From contig CALEDT010000013.1 in assembly GCA_937949525.1 (NCBI GenBank), positions 1 through 36,186 on the forward strand: DNA of 36,186 nucleotides, read 5' to 3'. The position numbers and the translations under genes were made by a program. A model generated the notes under the pieces. The model searched no databases and was not told the DNA's origin. It was given only the letters and a program-made list of their open reading frames with translations. Origin of the DNA: an uncultured Burkholderiales bacterium. Lineage in GTDB: Bacteria; Pseudomonadota; Gammaproteobacteria; Burkholderiales; Thiobacillaceae. Within the stretch, counting starts at the first letter, position 1, and every line of letters starts with the position of its first letter. Positions 16,802-25,863 of this stretch are shown piece by piece.

Positions 16802-16889
16802 GTGGCCGCTCCTGAGCCGACGTCTTTGTATTGACGTATAGCACAGCCGGCCAACCGCGCTCGGGTTTACGCGCGCTGCATGCAATGGC

Positions 16890-16922
16890 GCGCGGCGACC
16901 GGCCAGCGACCGGTCGCCGCGC
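16890..16922 (-). terminator. Perfect 13-bp hairpin after the cold-shock gene
   Basis: Arms GCGCGGCGACCGG (16890-16902) and CCGGTCGCCGCGC (16910-16922) pair perfectly around a 7-nt loop, beginning 9 bp past the cold-shock gene stop. There is no T-run after it on the minus strand, so it is not a classical Rho-independent terminator. It may act as a 3'-end stabiliser, or as a terminator that needs little or no U-tract. Confidence 0.45.
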
Positions 16923-16931
16923 AGTACCGGG

Positions 16932-17135
16932 TTACATCGGCTGGATGTTGGAGGCTTGCTTGCCCTTGGGGCCGTCCACCACATCGAAGGAGACGCGCTG
17001 GTTTTCCTTCAGACTCTTGAAGCCCTTGACGTTGATCGCGGAGAAATGCGCGAACACGTCGTCACCGCCGCCGTCCGGGGTGATGAAGCCAAAGCCTTTA
17101 GAGTCGTTGAACCATTTCACAGTGCCAGTGGCCAT
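16932..17135 (-). CDS. Cold-shock domain protein (CspA family)
   Basis: A 67-residue single cold-shock domain, a nucleic-acid chaperone. It starts [20 protein letters not shown], with RNP1 KGFGFI at about residues 13-18, and RNP2 VFAHFSAI follows. AGGAG lies 8 nt before ATG 17135. The position between icd and clpS is that of cspD in Pseudomonas. The protein is shorter than E. coli CspD (74) and ends NIQPM like CspA-type proteins, so I leave the symbol blank. A candidate promoter would give an untranslated leader of about 120 nt, as is common for cold-inducible csp genes. Confidence 0.93.
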   Translation of the reverse strand: MATGTVKWFNDSKGFGFITPDGGGDDVFAHFSAINVKGFKSLKENQRVSFDVVDGPKGKQASNIQPM

Positions 17136-17259
17136 TGATACCGCTCCTAAAACGAAAACGAAATGACTTGTCCAGTTCAAGCCACGACCACCAAGGGACG
17201 ACTCGCCGCGAGCAGGCATTTTCCGCCGCGAGCGGGGAAGACTCGAGCCAAACGCCCGC

Positions 17260-17289
17260 TTTTTACTCGGGTCATCACCCTTCCGTCAA
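17260..17289 (-). promoter_or_regulatory. Putative promoter of the cold-shock gene
   Basis: On the minus strand, TTGACG (17289-17284) and TAAAAA (17265-17260) are 18 bp apart and match the sigma-70 hexamers at 5 and 4 of 6 positions. Transcription would start near 17253 and leave a leader of about 118 nt before ATG 17135. The leader region carries the 10-mer CGCCGCGAGC twice on the plus strand (17204-17213 and 17224-17233), 20 bp apart. Confidence 0.4.
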
Positions 17290-17294
17290 TCGGC

Positions 17295-17322
17295 TTGAAA
17301 AAAAATCCGCCAGCGCCACAAT
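17295..17322 (+). promoter_or_regulatory. Putative promoter of clpS-clpA
   Basis: TTGAAA (17295-17300) and CACAAT (17317-17322), 16 bp apart, match the sigma-70 hexamers at 5 and 4 of 6 positions. The start of transcription would be near 17329, about 23 nt before the proposed clpS ATG. The two divergent promoters would have their -35 boxes only about 5 bp apart. Confidence 0.4.
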
Positions 17323-17351
17323 CACACTATCTGGTACAGGGCACGAACCCA

Positions 17352-17663
17352 ATGGCGGCAAGGCATCAGGACGATATCGCGGTGGTCACCGACAAGCAGG
17401 TGTCGCCGCCGCCGCCGTTATATAAGGTGTTGCTTCTGAACGACGACTTCACCCCCATGGAATTCGTCATTCATGTGCTCGAGCATTTTTTCCACATGGC
17501 GCGCGAACAAGCCACGCTGGTCATGCTCAAAGTGCATAATGAAGGCTCCGGTCTGGCGGGTGTCTACCCGCGCGACGTGGCCGAAACCAAGGTGCGCCAG
17601 GTCATCGATTACGCCCGTAACCGCCAGCATCCGCTGCAATGCGTGATGGAGGAAAACGAATGA
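17352..17663 (+). CDS. clpS: ATP-dependent Clp protease adaptor ClpS
   Basis: A 103-residue N-degron adaptor that delivers proteins with bulky N-terminal residues to Clp[22 protein letters not shown] (about residues 27-46) carries the N-D-D substrate pocket, [10 protein letters not shown] the conserved histidine, and [20 protein letters not shown] the ClpA-contact region. ATG 17352 gives the family length (E. coli 106); the frame is open upstream to a possible start at 17163 but that stretch has no family resemblance. The stop overlaps the clpA start by 4 bp. Confidence 0.94.
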   Translation: MAARHQDDIAVVTDKQVSPPPPLYKVLLLNDDFTPMEFVIHVLEHFFHMAREQATLVMLKVHNEGSGLAGVYPRDVAETKVRQVIDYARNRQHPLQCVMEENE

Positions 17664-19924
17664 TTGCCCAAGAGTTGGAAGTCAGCCTGCACATGGCCTT
17701 CATGGAGGCACGCCAGAAGCGCCACGAGTTCATCACCGTGGAACATCTGCTGTTGGCGATGCTCGACAATCCTTCCGCGTCCGAGGTGCTGCGCGCGTGC
17801 GCGGCCAATGTCGACGAACTGCGCCGCAAGTTGAGCGAGTTCATCGAACGTCACACCCCGCGCGTACCCGGCGAGGCGGAAGTGGACACGCAACCGACGC
17901 TGGGTTTTCAGCGCGTGATCCAGCGCGCCATCTTGCACGTGCAGTCGTCCGGCAAGAAGGAAGTCACTGGCGCCAACGTGTTGGTTGCGATCTTTGGCGA
18001 GAAGGATTCCCATGCGCTGCACTTTCTCACGCAACAGGGCCTGACCCGGCTCGACGTGGTCAATTTCATCTCGCACGGCATCACCAAGACCCCGCAGGAA
18101 GCCGCGCCCACCGCGCGCGGCGAGGCCCAGGGCGAGCACGCGGAAGGCGAGGACAAGGCGACGTCACCGCTGGATGCGTTCACCAGCAACCTGAACGCAC
18201 TGGCGCTGTCGGGCAAGATCGACCCGTTGATCGGCCGCGACCAGGAACTGGAACGCGTGATCCAGACCCTTTGCCGCCGGCGCAAGAACAACCCGCTGCT
18301 GGTCGGCGAAGCAGGCGTCGGCAAGACCGCGATCGCCGAGGGGCTGGCCCGCCGCATCGTGGAGAACAGCGTGCCGGAAGTGCTGGAGGATGCCACGGTG
18401 TTCGCGCTCGACATGGGCGCCCTGCTGGCCGGTACCAAGTACCGCGGCGACTTCGAGCAGCGTCTCAAGGCGGTGTTGAAGCAGCTCGCCGGCAATCCCA
18501 AGGCGATCCTGTTCATCGACGAAATCCACACCGTGATCGGCGCCGGCGCCGCCTCCGGCGGCACACTGGATGCGTCCAACCTGTTGAAGCCCGCGTTGTC
18601 CTCCGGACAACTGCGCTGCATCGGCGCCACCACCTACAACGAGTTCCGCGGCATCTTCGAGAAGGATCACGCGCTGTCGCGGCGCTTCCAGAAGATCGAC
18701 GTGAAAGAGCCGTCCGTTGCGGAAACCGTACAGATCCTCAAGGGCCTCAAGTCGCGCTTCGAATCGCACCATAACGTCAAGTACACGCAGGGCGCGCTGT
18801 CGACGGCGGCCGAACTGGCAGCGCGTTACATCAATGACCGGCACCTGCCGGACAAGGCCATCGACGTGATCGACGAGGCCGGCGCGGCGCAGCGCATCCA
18901 GCCCAAGTCCAAGCAGAAGAAGGTGATCACACCCAAGGAGATCGAGGACATCGTCGCCAAGATCGCACGCGTGCCGGCCAAGACCGTGGCCAGCGACGAA
19001 CGCAACGCGCTGAAGAACCTGGATCGCGACCTCAAGGCCGTGGTCTTCGGCCAGGACAAGGCGATCGATGCACTCGCCAGCGCGATCAAGATGACACGCT
19101 CCGGCCTGGGCAATCCCGGCAAGCCGATCGGTTCGTTCCTGTTTTCCGGCCCCACCGGCGTCGGCAAGACCGAGGTGGCGCGTCAGCTCGCCTATACCCT
19201 GGGCGTCGAACTGATCCGCTTCGACATGTCGGAGTACATGGAACGCCACGCCGTGTCCCGCCTGATCGGCGCGCCGCCCGGCTATGTCGGCTTCGACCAG
19301 GGTGGCCTGCTCACCGAGGCGATCACCAAGAATCCCTACTCCGTGCTGTTGCTCGACGAGATCGAAAAAGCGCACCCGGACATCTTCAATGTGCTGTTGC
19401 AGGTCATGGATCACGGCACGCTGACCGACAACAACGGTCGCCGCGCCGACTTCCGTAACGTCGTGATCATCATGACCACCAATGCCGGCGCGGAAGCGAT
19501 GACCAAGACCGGCATCGGCTTCGCGCTGCCGACCACGGCAGGCGACGAGATGGTCGAGATCAAGCGCCTGTTCACGCCGGAATTCCGCAACCGCCTGGAT
19601 GCCATCATCTCGTTCGCCGCGCTGTCCGAGGACATCATCCTGCGCGTGGTCGACAAGTTCCTGATGCAACTGGAAGAACAGCTGCACGCCAAGAAGGTGG
19701 ATGCGCACTTCACCGATGCGCTGCGCAAGTGGCTGGCGAAGAAGGGCTTCGATCCGCTCATGGGCGCGCGGCCGATGGCGCGGCTGATTCAGGACACGCT
19801 GCGCAAGGCGCTGGCAGACGAACTGCTGTTCGGCCGCCTCAGCGAGGGCGGCGAAGTCACCGTCGATGTCGACGACAACGGCGAAATCCGCCTGGATTTC
19901 AGCCAGTCGCTGGAAACGGCGTAA
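17660..19924 (+). CDS. clpA: ATP-dependent Clp protease ATP-binding subunit ClpA
   Basis: A 754-residue AAA+ unfoldase partner of ClpP. ATG 17660 overlaps the clpS stop as ATGA, with GGAGG upstream, and gives [18 protein letters not shown], the standard N-domain start. The first module has [15 protein letters not shown] (Walker A) and [15 protein letters not shown] (Walker B). The second has [19 protein letters not shown] and [30 protein letters not shown] contains the IGF loop that docks on ClpP. There is no middle domain of the ClpB type, which supports ClpA. clpP is not in this window. The stop lies 3 bp from the convergent TatD gene. Confidence 0.96.
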   Translation: MIAQELEVSLHMAFMEARQKRHEFITVEHLLLAMLDNPSASEVLRACAANVDELRRKLSEFIERHTPRVPGEAEVDTQPTLGFQRVIQRAILHVQSSGKKEVTGANVLVAIFGEKDSHALHFLTQQGLTRLDVVNFISHGITKTPQEAAPTARGEAQGEHAEGEDKATSPLDAFTSNLNALALSGKIDPLIGRDQELERVIQTLCRRRKNNPLLVGEAGVGKTAIAEGLARRIVENSVPEVLEDATVFALDMGALLAGTKYRGDFEQRLKAVLKQLAGNPKAILFIDEIHTVIGAGAASGGTLDASNLLKPALSSGQLRCIGATTYNEFRGIFEKDHALSRRFQKIDVKEPSVAETVQILKGLKSRFESHHNVKYTQGALSTAAELAARYINDRHLPDKAIDVIDEAGAAQRIQPKSKQKKVITPKEIEDIVAKIARVPAKTVASDERNALKNLDRDLKAVVFGQDKAIDALASAIKMTRSGLGNPGKPIGSFLFSGPTGVGKTEVARQLAYTLGVELIRFDMSEYMERHAVSRLIGAPPGYVGFDQGGLLTEAITKNPYSVLLLDEIEKAHPDIFNVLLQVMDHGTLTDNNGRRADFRNVVIIMTTNAGAEAMTKTGIGFALPTTAGDEMVEIKRLFTPEFRNRLDAIISFAALSEDIILRVVDKFLMQLEEQLHAKKVDAHFTDALRKWLAKKGFDPLMGARPMARLIQDTLRKALADELLFGRLSEGGEVTVDVDDNGEIRLDFSQSLETA

Positions 19925-19927
19925 GGT

Positions 19928-20704
19928 TCATGCCCTACCCGCTGCGTTGAACAACGCAAAAAAGTTGCGCGTACTCGCGGCTGCCACGGTTTCGAGCGGT
20001 ACGCCCTTCAACGCCGCGATTTCCTCGGCGACGTGTCCCACGTAAGCCGGTTCGTTGCGCTGGCCGCGATGCGGTACCGGCGCCAGATAAGGCGCGTCGG
20101 TCTCGATCAGCAGGCGGTCCAGGGGAATTTGGCGCGCCACCTCCTTCAAGGCTTTGGCGTTCTTGAAGGTGACGATGCCAGAAAAGGAGATGAAAAAACC
20201 CAGCGCCATGGCCGCCTGCGCCACCTCCCAGCTTTCCGTGAAACAGTGCATGACGCCGCCGACTGCTGACGCCTGCTCTTCCTGCATGATGGCCAACGTA
20301 TCGGCCGCCGCCTCGCGGGTGTGGATGATCAGCGGCTTGCCCGCGGCGCGCGCGGCGCGGACGTGCACGCGGAAACGCCGACGTTGCCAGTCCACGTCCT
20401 CGCGGCGCAGCCGGTAGTAATCCAGCCCGGTCTCGCCGATGGCGACCACGCGCGGATGGGCGGCCAGCTCCACCAGTTCGGCCACGGTCGGCTCGCGCCC
20501 GCCTTCGTGATCCGGATGCACCCCCACCGAGGCATACAGATTGTGGTGGGACTCGGCGAGCGCCAGCACGCGCGGAAAGTTCTCCAGGTTGACCGACACG
20601 CACAAGGCATGGCCCACCTGCGCGGCGCGCATGCGCTCCAGCAAAGGCGCGACGCCCTCGGCGAAATCCGGGAAATCGATGTGGCAGTGGGAATCGACGA
20701 ACAT
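19928..20704 (-). CDS. TatD-family metal-dependent hydrolase (YcfH type)
   Basis: A 258-residue TIM-barrel hydrolase, probably a metal-dependent DNase by family. The metal-binding histidines are in DSHCHIDF (residues 4-11). GETGLDYYRLR, PLIIHTREAAADT, GVMHCFTESWE and LIETDAPYLAPVPHRGQRNE are the conserved active-site segments. ATG 20704 gives MFVDSHCHIDFPDF, the normal start; the open frame extends upstream but without homology. It is the last gene of the minus-strand run tmk-holB-pilZ-tatD, the position of ycfH in E. coli, and is 59 bp after pilZ. Confidence 0.92.
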   Translation of the reverse strand: MFVDSHCHIDFPDFAEGVAPLLERMRAAQVGHALCVSVNLENFPRVLALAESHHNLYASVGVHPDHEGGREPTVAELVELAAHPRVVAIGETGLDYYRLRREDVDWQRRRFRVHVRAARAAGKPLIIHTREAAADTLAIMQEEQASAVGGVMHCFTESWEVAQAAMALGFFISFSGIVTFKNAKALKEVARQIPLDRLLIETDAPYLAPVPHRGQRNEPAYVGHVAEEIAALKGVPLETVAAASTRNFFALFNAAGRA

Positions 20705-20763
20705 GGAAGAGTGGTCCGGCCTTTGCCCGGTGGACGCGCCTGGCGCTGCACCGGGCCGGCTGC

Positions 20764-21129
20764 TCACATGGTGTGGGTGTGGCGGGTCGACTTCATGGCA
20801 TTGCCCAGGATGCCCTCGATCTTGGCGCGTACCGCGGCAGCCCCTTCGTTGTCGTCGAACTGCACGCCGATACCCTGCTGGCGGTTCCCTTGGGCACCCG
20901 CTGGGGTGATCCATACCACACGGCCGGACAACGGCAGTTTGTTGGCATCCTCCATCAGGGTCAGCAGCATGTAGACCTGATCGCCCATCTGGTAAGGCCG
21001 GTTGGTGGGGATGAACAGACCACCGCCTTTCACATGCGGCATGTAGGCGGCGTACAGCGCCGCCCGTTCCTTGATGGTCAACGACAGCATGCCGGCACGG
21101 CCGCTCGGCTGCTTGGCGTGGTCGCTCAT
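20764..21129 (-). CDS. pilZ: Type IV pilus assembly protein PilZ
   Basis: A 121-residue PilZ-domain protein. MLSLTIKERAALYAAYMPHV is the typical start of the pilus-type PilZ (MLSLxIKxxxxLYxAYMP). GGGLFIPTNRPYQMGDQVYM and LPLSGRVVWITPAGAQG follow. It lacks the RxxxR and D/NxSxxG motifs that bind cyclic di-GMP, as in Pseudomonas PilZ, so it probably acts by protein contacts in twitching motility. ATG 21129 has AGGAG upstream and overlaps the holB stop as ATGA. Its presence suggests type IV pili elsewhere in the genome. Confidence 0.9.
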   Translation of the reverse strand: MSDHAKQPSGRAGMLSLTIKERAALYAAYMPHVKGGGLFIPTNRPYQMGDQVYMLLTLMEDANKLPLSGRVVWITPAGAQGNRQQGIGVQFDDNEGAAAVRAKIEGILGNAMKSTRHTHTM

Positions 21130-22118
21130 CGGCGCTCCTGGCAAAGGGCCATGTATCGGATCAGCCAGGATTCTAGCAACAACTGGGCATTCAACGGATG
21201 GCGCAGCCAGCGCGCGTCCCGTGTCAGCTCGCGCTGCAAGCCCAGCAGGCCGTCCACATCGCACAGCGGCGCCACGGCTTCAACCTCGCGCAAGCAGCCG
21301 CGGTAATAGCGCACGTTCCCGGTCAGCCGCAACGCCAGCAGGTCGTGCACCCAGCGCGTCAACCAACCCCAGACCTCCTCGACGGCGGCTTGGTTGGCCT
21401 GCGCGATGGCACAGACGTCGAGGTCACGCGGGCTGGCCAATGCGCGCAGAAAACCATCGCGCCGGCGCAGGCGTTCGGTATCGGCAAAATCGAGCGCGCG
21501 CAGCGGCGCGCCCCCGGCTTCCGCCAACGCCGCCTCGGCCTGGTCCACACCGGCCGAGCGCAGCCACGCCAGTGCCTGCGCCGCGGGCGGCATCCCGAAA
21601 ACCACTTTGCGACAGCGCGAACGCACCGTGGCCGGCAGACGCCCGGCCTGATGGCTGACCAGCAACAGCAGCACCCGCGCCGGCGGCTCCTCCAGCGTTT
21701 TGAGCAGAGCGTTGGCGGCGGCGCTGTTCATGTATTCCGCCGGATGGATCACGGCGACACGCCAACCGCCGCGATGCGTGCTGAGATTGAGGAAAGCGGT
21801 GAGCGCGCGCACGCTGTCGATGTCGATCTGTCTGCTCGCCTTCTTGACCACCTTGCCGCCGTCGTCGACTTCTTCTTTACGCGGCATCAGTTCTCGGTAG
21901 TCGGGATGATGACCTTTGCTGAACCAGCCACAGGCGTCGCACACTTCACATGGGCCTCGTACCTGCGGCGACTCGCACAGCAACCACTGCCCAAGCGCGC
22001 GCGCCAGCGCCAGTTTGCCGACCCCGTCCGGCCCGGTCAGCAGCAAGGCATGCGGGATCACGGCACGATCGGCGCCGAGCGCATGCAGCCGCGCTTCGTT
22101 CCAAGGATGGACGTTCAC
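21126..22118 (-). CDS. holB: DNA polymerase III subunit delta prime
   Basis: A 330-residue clamp-loader subunit. GTG 22118 overlaps the tmk stop as GTGA and gives MNVHPWNEARLHAL, like other HolB starts; length fits E. coli HolB (334). LLTGPDGVGKLALARALGQW is a P-loop ending in KL, as expected for the non-hydrolysing delta prime. Four cysteines in LCESPQVRGPCEVCDACGW form the zinc module (about residues 48-66). AAANALLKTLEEPPA and TVRSRCRKVVF (the SRC motif) are clear. The stop overlaps pilZ. Confidence 0.94.
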   Translation of the reverse strand: MNVHPWNEARLHALGADRAVIPHALLLTGPDGVGKLALARALGQWLLCESPQVRGPCEVCDACGWFSKGHHPDYRELMPRKEEVDDGGKVVKKASRQIDIDSVRALTAFLNLSTHRGGWRVAVIHPAEYMNSAAANALLKTLEEPPARVLLLLVSHQAGRLPATVRSRCRKVVFGMPPAAQALAWLRSAGVDQAEAALAEAGGAPLRALDFADTERLRRRDGFLRALASPRDLDVCAIAQANQAAVEEVWGWLTRWVHDLLALRLTGNVRYYRGCLREVEAVAPLCDVDGLLGLQRELTRDARWLRHPLNAQLLLESWLIRYMALCQERR

Positions 22119-22723
22119 ACCAGCTCCGCGAGCAGGCGCTCGATCTGCGCGCGCACCTCGCGCAGCGCCGGCGCGCCATCGACCACACGGATACGCTGCG
22201 GGTAACGCGCGGCGCGGCGCAGATAGGCGGCGCGCACGCGTGCCTGGAAGTCGTCCGGTTCCTGTTCGAACCGGTCTGCTACGCGCACACCGGCCCGCCG
22301 TGCCGTGGCTGCCTGGGTGGACAGGTCGAACAACAAGGTGAGATCCGGTTGCAGGTCGCCATGCACCCAGCGCTCCAGGACTTCGAGCCGCTCCTCGGCA
22401 AGGCCGCGGCCGCCGCACTGGTAGGCAAAGCTGGCGTCGGTGAAACGGTCCGAGATCACCACGCCGCCGGCGTCCAATGCCGGGCGGATCACGCGTTCGA
22501 CGTGCTCGCGCCGTGCCGCGAACATGATCAGCGCTTCCGTCTCGACATGCATGGCCTCGTGCAACACCAGTTCGCGCAGGCGCTCACCCACCGGGGTGCC
22601 GCCCGGTTCGCGCGTCAGCGTCACCGCGCGTCCGCGTGCGCGGAACCACTGCGCCAGCCAGTCGAGATGGCTGCTCTTGCCGGCGCCGTCGATGCCTTCG
22701 AGGGTGATGAACAATCCGGTCAT
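22115..22723 (-). CDS. tmk: Thymidylate kinase
   Basis: A 202-residue dTMP kinase. MTGLFITLEGIDGAGKSSHL holds the P-loop (residues 9-17), TREPGGTPVGERLR the substrate loop, and VISDRFTDASFAYQCGGRGL the DR motif and nucleobase contacts. The LID part (about 140-160) reads RRAGVRVADRFEQEPDDF. ATG 22723 is 57 bp downstream of mltG on the same strand, and the stop overlaps holB by 4 bp, the usual tmk-holB order. Confidence 0.95.
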   Translation of the reverse strand: MTGLFITLEGIDGAGKSSHLDWLAQWFRARGRAVTLTREPGGTPVGERLRELVLHEAMHVETEALIMFAARREHVERVIRPALDAGGVVISDRFTDASFAYQCGGRGLAEERLEVLERWVHGDLQPDLTLLFDLSTQAATARRAGVRVADRFEQEPDDFQARVRAAYLRRAARYPQRIRVVDGAPALREVRAQIERLLAELV

Positions 22724-22780
22724 GGCGAAGTGTCGAGCGTCAGAAACGGCGGGTGGCGCACAGCGAAAGAGCTGGCATGC

Positions 22781-23797
22781 TCATCGGCTGCCGCCGCCAC
22801 GCTGGTAACGCCATACCGCACGGTTGTGCGCGTCCAGTGTTTCCGAGAACTCGTGGCGGCCGTTGCCCTTGGACACGAAATACAGCATGCGACTGGCCTC
22901 GGGATCCAGCGCGGCTCGCAGCGAGTCGAGCCCCGGCAGCGCGATCGGCGTCGGTGTCAGGCCGCCGCGAGTATAGGTGTTGTAGGGCGTATCCGTCTGC
23001 AGGTCGACGCGACGCAGGTTGCCTTGGTAGGCCTCGCCCATGCCGTAGATCACAGTGGGGTCGGTCTGCAGACGCATGCCCAGACGTAAACGATTGACGA
23101 ACACCGAGGCGATCAGGCGGCGCTCCTCGGCGGCGCCGGTCTCCTTCTCGATGATGGACGCCATGATCAGCGCCTCATACGGCGTGCGGTACGGCAGGCC
23201 GGGCTGGCGCGCCTGCCACTCCTTGTCCAGATGCGCCTGCATCGCCGCATAGGCGCGGCGGTATACGGCCAGATCGGAACTGCCCTGGTCGAAGAAGTAG
23301 GTATCGGGGAAGAACAGCCCCTCGGCGCGCTCGGCATCGGAGCCGAGGGCCGCCAGCAGTTCACGCTCGTCGAGCCGGGCGGCATCCTGACGCAAGGCGG
23401 GATGCGCGGCCAACGCGCGCCGCATGTCGGCAAACGTCCAGCCCTCGATGATGGTGACGCGCGCGAGCAGGGTGTCGCCGGCGGTGATCTTGCCCAGTAA
23501 TTGCAGCGGCGTGACCGGCGCGTCCAGGCCATAGTTGCCGGCCTTGATGTCGGCGGAGCGGCCGAGCAGGCGTGCCAGCAGCACGAACGCCCAGTCCTGC
23601 GCCAGCACACCGGCGTCGTGCATCGCGCCAGCCGCCTGTTTCAGGCTGGCGCCGCGTTCGATCTCGAAAGCCAGCGGATAGGACACGCCGGCCGAACGCA
23701 TCGGTGTCAGCACGTACCAGGCAAACCAGCCCACCGCGCCAACGGCGAGCAGCAACATCAGGATCGACAGGTTACGCAGCGTTCTGATCATCGACAT
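22781..23797 (-). CDS. mltG: Endolytic murein transglycosylase MltG
   Basis: A 338-residue membrane-anchored lytic transglycosylase of the YceG/MltG family that cuts nascent peptidoglycan. One N-terminal membrane helix (about residues 9-30: ILMLLLAVGAVGWFAWYVL) is followed by the periplasmic domain. GLFFPDTYFFDQGSSDLAVY, ALIMASIIEKETGAAEERRL (with the catalytic glutamate in IEKET), RLGMRLQTDPTVIYGMG and YNTYTRGGLTPTPIALPG are near-identical to the family. ATG 23797 has a GGAT seven bases upstream; ATG 23791 is equally possible. It overlaps the end of pabC by 26 bp. Confidence 0.94.
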   Translation of the reverse strand: MSMIRTLRNLSILMLLLAVGAVGWFAWYVLTPMRSAGVSYPLAFEIERGASLKQAAGAMHDAGVLAQDWAFVLLARLLGRSADIKAGNYGLDAPVTPLQLLGKITAGDTLLARVTIIEGWTFADMRRALAAHPALRQDAARLDERELLAALGSDAERAEGLFFPDTYFFDQGSSDLAVYRRAYAAMQAHLDKEWQARQPGLPYRTPYEALIMASIIEKETGAAEERRLIASVFVNRLRLGMRLQTDPTVIYGMGEAYQGNLRRVDLQTDTPYNTYTRGGLTPTPIALPGLDSLRAALDPEASRMLYFVSKGNGRHEFSETLDAHNRAVWRYQRGGGSR

Positions 23798-24665
23798 CGA
23801 AGCTATCCAGCAGCGTGGCAAGACGAGGGCTGATGACCGGCTGCGGCCAGACACGTTCCTCGATACGAGCGATATGGCGCACGCCCATGAGACTGTTGCA
23901 CAACATCACTTCATCGGCATCCAGCACTTCGCCCAGGGTCAGGTCGACCTCCGCCGTGTCGATGCCGGCGGCACGCGCCCCCTCCAGAAGCAGCGCGCGG
24001 GTGACGCCGGCCACGCCACAGCGGTCGATACACGGCGTCGACAGACATTGCGCGCGCCAGATCAGTAGGTTGCTCATGACGCCGCCGATCAAACGTTCAT
24101 CCCGGTCCAGCAGCAGCCCTTCCGCGATAGCCGGATCGTCCCATTCCGCGCGCGCGAGCACGTTCTCCAGACGGCACAGGTGCTTGATGCCGGCGAGCGC
24201 GGGCTGGTGACCCAGGCGCAAACGGCACACGCGCGCGCAAATGCCGGCGCCGGCGTCGAGTGCGGGCAACGGCCCCGGAAAGAACTGCACGATACGACGC
24301 GCCCGGGCGGGCACCGGCGGGCGGTATCCGCGCGCACCACTGCCCCGCGTCACCAGCAGTTTGAGCACGCCGTCGGGCCTGGCGCCCGTCAGCACGGCGG
24401 CGAGATCGGCGCGCCACGACGCCTCGGGTGGACAGGCAAGACTCAGGCGGGCGCAGTCTGCGGCCAATTTGGCCAGTTGCGCGCGCCACCACAGCGGCCT
24501 GCCGGCGTGCACACGCAACGTGCGAAACACGCCGTCGCCGTATTGCAGGCCGCGATCGCCGGGATCGAGCGCCGCTCCGACCACGCCATCGACCGCCGTG
24601 ACGGCGGTCGATGGCGCCGCGCCTTCACACCCGGGCGAAGATGATGGTGCCGTTGGTGCCGCCAA
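23772..24665 (-). CDS. pabC: Aminodeoxychorismate lyase-like protein (PabC), start uncertain
   Basis: A fold-type IV PLP enzyme related to PabC, which makes 4-aminobenzoate for folate. [20 protein letters not shown] is the N-terminal signature, [19 protein letters not shown] follows, and [19 protein letters not shown] carries the PLP lysine. In the family the glutamate that contacts the PLP pyridine nitrogen stands in an E-G-V-x-S-N-like segment; here it reads IGGVMSN, with Gly in that place. The start is unclear. TTG 24665 overlaps fabF by 41 bp, and GTG 24584 gives 270 residues but drops the VDG strand that lies in a hairpin. I see no ATG start. The gene may be functional, altered or decaying. 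Confidence 0.75.
   Translation of the reverse strand: MAAPTAPSSSPGCEGAAPSTAVTAVDGVVGAALDPGDRGLQYGDGVFRTLRVHAGRPLWWRAQLAKLAADCARLSLACPPEASWRADLAAVLTGARPDGVLKLLVTRGSGARGYRPPVPARARRIVQFFPGPLPALDAGAGICARVCRLRLGHQPALAGIKHLCRLENVLARAEWDDPAIAEGLLLDRDERLIGGVMSNLLIWRAQCLSTPCIDRCGVAGVTRALLLEGARAAGIDTAEVDLTLGEVLDADEVMLCNSLMGVRHIARIEERVWPQPVISPRLATLLDSFDVDDQNAA
24584..24616. repeat. 15-bp perfect inverted repeat at the fabF-pabC junction
   Basis: CGCCATCGACCGCCG (24584-24598) and CGGCGGTCGATGGCG (24602-24616) pair perfectly around three bases. It begins 8 bp past the fabF stop on the minus strand and ends exactly at the candidate GTG start of pabC (24584). No T-run follows, so a Rho-independent terminator is unlikely; it could limit pabC translation, stabilise fabF mRNA or bind a protein. 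Confidence 0.7.
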
Positions 24666-25863
24666 AACCGAACGAATTGGACAGCGCCACGTTCACCTGC
24701 GCGTCGCGCGCGACGTTCGGCACATAGTCGAGATCACAGCCATCGTCCGCCTCGGTAAGGTTGATGGTCGGTGGCACGGCCTGACGCGCGACCGCCAGCG
24801 CCAGGAACACCGCCTCGACACCGCCGGCGGCACCCAGAAGGTGACCGGTCATGGACTTGGTGGAACTGACCATGAGCTTGCGGGCATGGTCGCCGAACGA
24901 TCGCTTCACCGCCTTGGTCTCGGCCAGATCGCCCAGAGGCGTTGAGGTGCCGTGGGCGTTGATGTAGTCGACCTGATCGGCATTGAGACCGGCGTTGCGC
25001 AAGGCGTTGTTCATGCAGCGCGCGGCGCCGGAGCCATCCTCGGTGGGCGCGGTCATGTGATTGGCATCGGCACTCTTGCCATAGCCGATCAACTCACAAT
25101 AGATGCGCGCGCCGCGCGCCCGGGCGTGTTCGTACGCCTCCAGCACCAGGATACCGGCGCCCTCGCCCAACACGAAGCCGTCGCGGCCGCGGTCCCAAGG
25201 CCGGCTGGCGCCGGCGGGATCGTCATTGCGTGTGGACAGCGCCCGCGCCGCGCCGAAGCCACCCAATGCCAAAGCGCAAATGGTGGATTCGGCACCACCG
25301 GCGATCATCACGTCGGCCTCGCCATACTCGATCATGCGCCCGGCCTCACCGACCGCATGCGTGCCCGTGGTACAGGCCGTGACCATGGCCACGTTCGGCC
25401 CCTGCAGTCCGTACAGGATGGACAGATGACCGGAGATCATGTTGATGATGGTCGCCGGGATGAAAAACGGCGAGATCTTGCGCGGCCCTTCCGCCAGGAA
25501 GGTGCGGTGCGTGTCCTCGATCATCGGCAGACCGCCGATGCCGGAGCCGATGTTGACACCGATGCGATCGCGGTTGGCATCCGTTACTTCCAGGCCCGAG
25601 TCACGCAACGCATCGATCGCGGCGGCCAAGCCGTAATGGATGAACACATCCATGCGGCGCGCATCCTTGGCGCTGAGATACTTCGTGACATCGAAGCCTT
25701 TCACTTCGCCAGCAATCTGGCTGGCAAACGCACTGGCATCGAAACGGGTCACCCGGGTAATGCCCGAACGCCCGGCCAGCAAATTGGCCCAGGCTTCTTC
25801 GATACCGTTGCCGACCGGGGAAACGATGCCGAGCCCGGTGACCACGACTCTGCGCTTGGTCAA
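24625..25863 (-). CDS. fabF: 3-oxoacyl-ACP synthase II
   Basis: A 412-residue condensing enzyme of fatty-acid elongation (E. coli 413). The start is a TTG at 25863, six bases after GGAG, giving [20 protein letters not shown], in line with known FabF. The nucleophile cysteine is in [16 protein letters not shown] (about residue 164), and the two histidines in [13 protein letters not shown] and [30 protein letters not shown] is the C-terminal glycine loop. It lies 86 bp after acpP. The rare start codon may lower its translation relative to acpP. Confidence 0.96.
   Translation of the reverse strand: MTKRRVVVTGLGIVSPVGNGIEEAWANLLAGRSGITRVTRFDASAFASQIAGEVKGFDVTKYLSAKDARRMDVFIHYGLAAAIDALRDSGLEVTDANRDRIGVNIGSGIGGLPMIEDTHRTFLAEGPRKISPFFIPATIINMISGHLSILYGLQGPNVAMVTACTTGTHAVGEAGRMIEYGEADVMIAGGAESTICALALGGFGAARALSTRNDDPAGASRPWDRGRDGFVLGEGAGILVLEAYEHARARGARIYCELIGYGKSADANHMTAPTEDGSGAARCMNNALRNAGLNADQVDYINAHGTSTPLGDLAETKAVKRSFGDHARKLMVSSTKSMTGHLLGAAGGVEAVFLALAVARQAVPPTINLTEADDGCDLDYVPNVARDAQVNVALSNSFGFGGTNGTIIFARV

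Noticed and set aside
18164-19708. A 514-codon open frame antisense to clpA
   Set aside because: Same reason: it mirrors ClpA codon bias, and there is no ribosome site or recognisable protein motif.
19943-19964. Palindrome TGCGTTG-AA-CAACGCA followed by A-run, near the clpA and tatD ends
   Set aside because: It is inside the tatD coding end. On the plus strand the run after the hairpin is A, and on the minus strand the T-run comes before it, so it is not a terminator for either gene.
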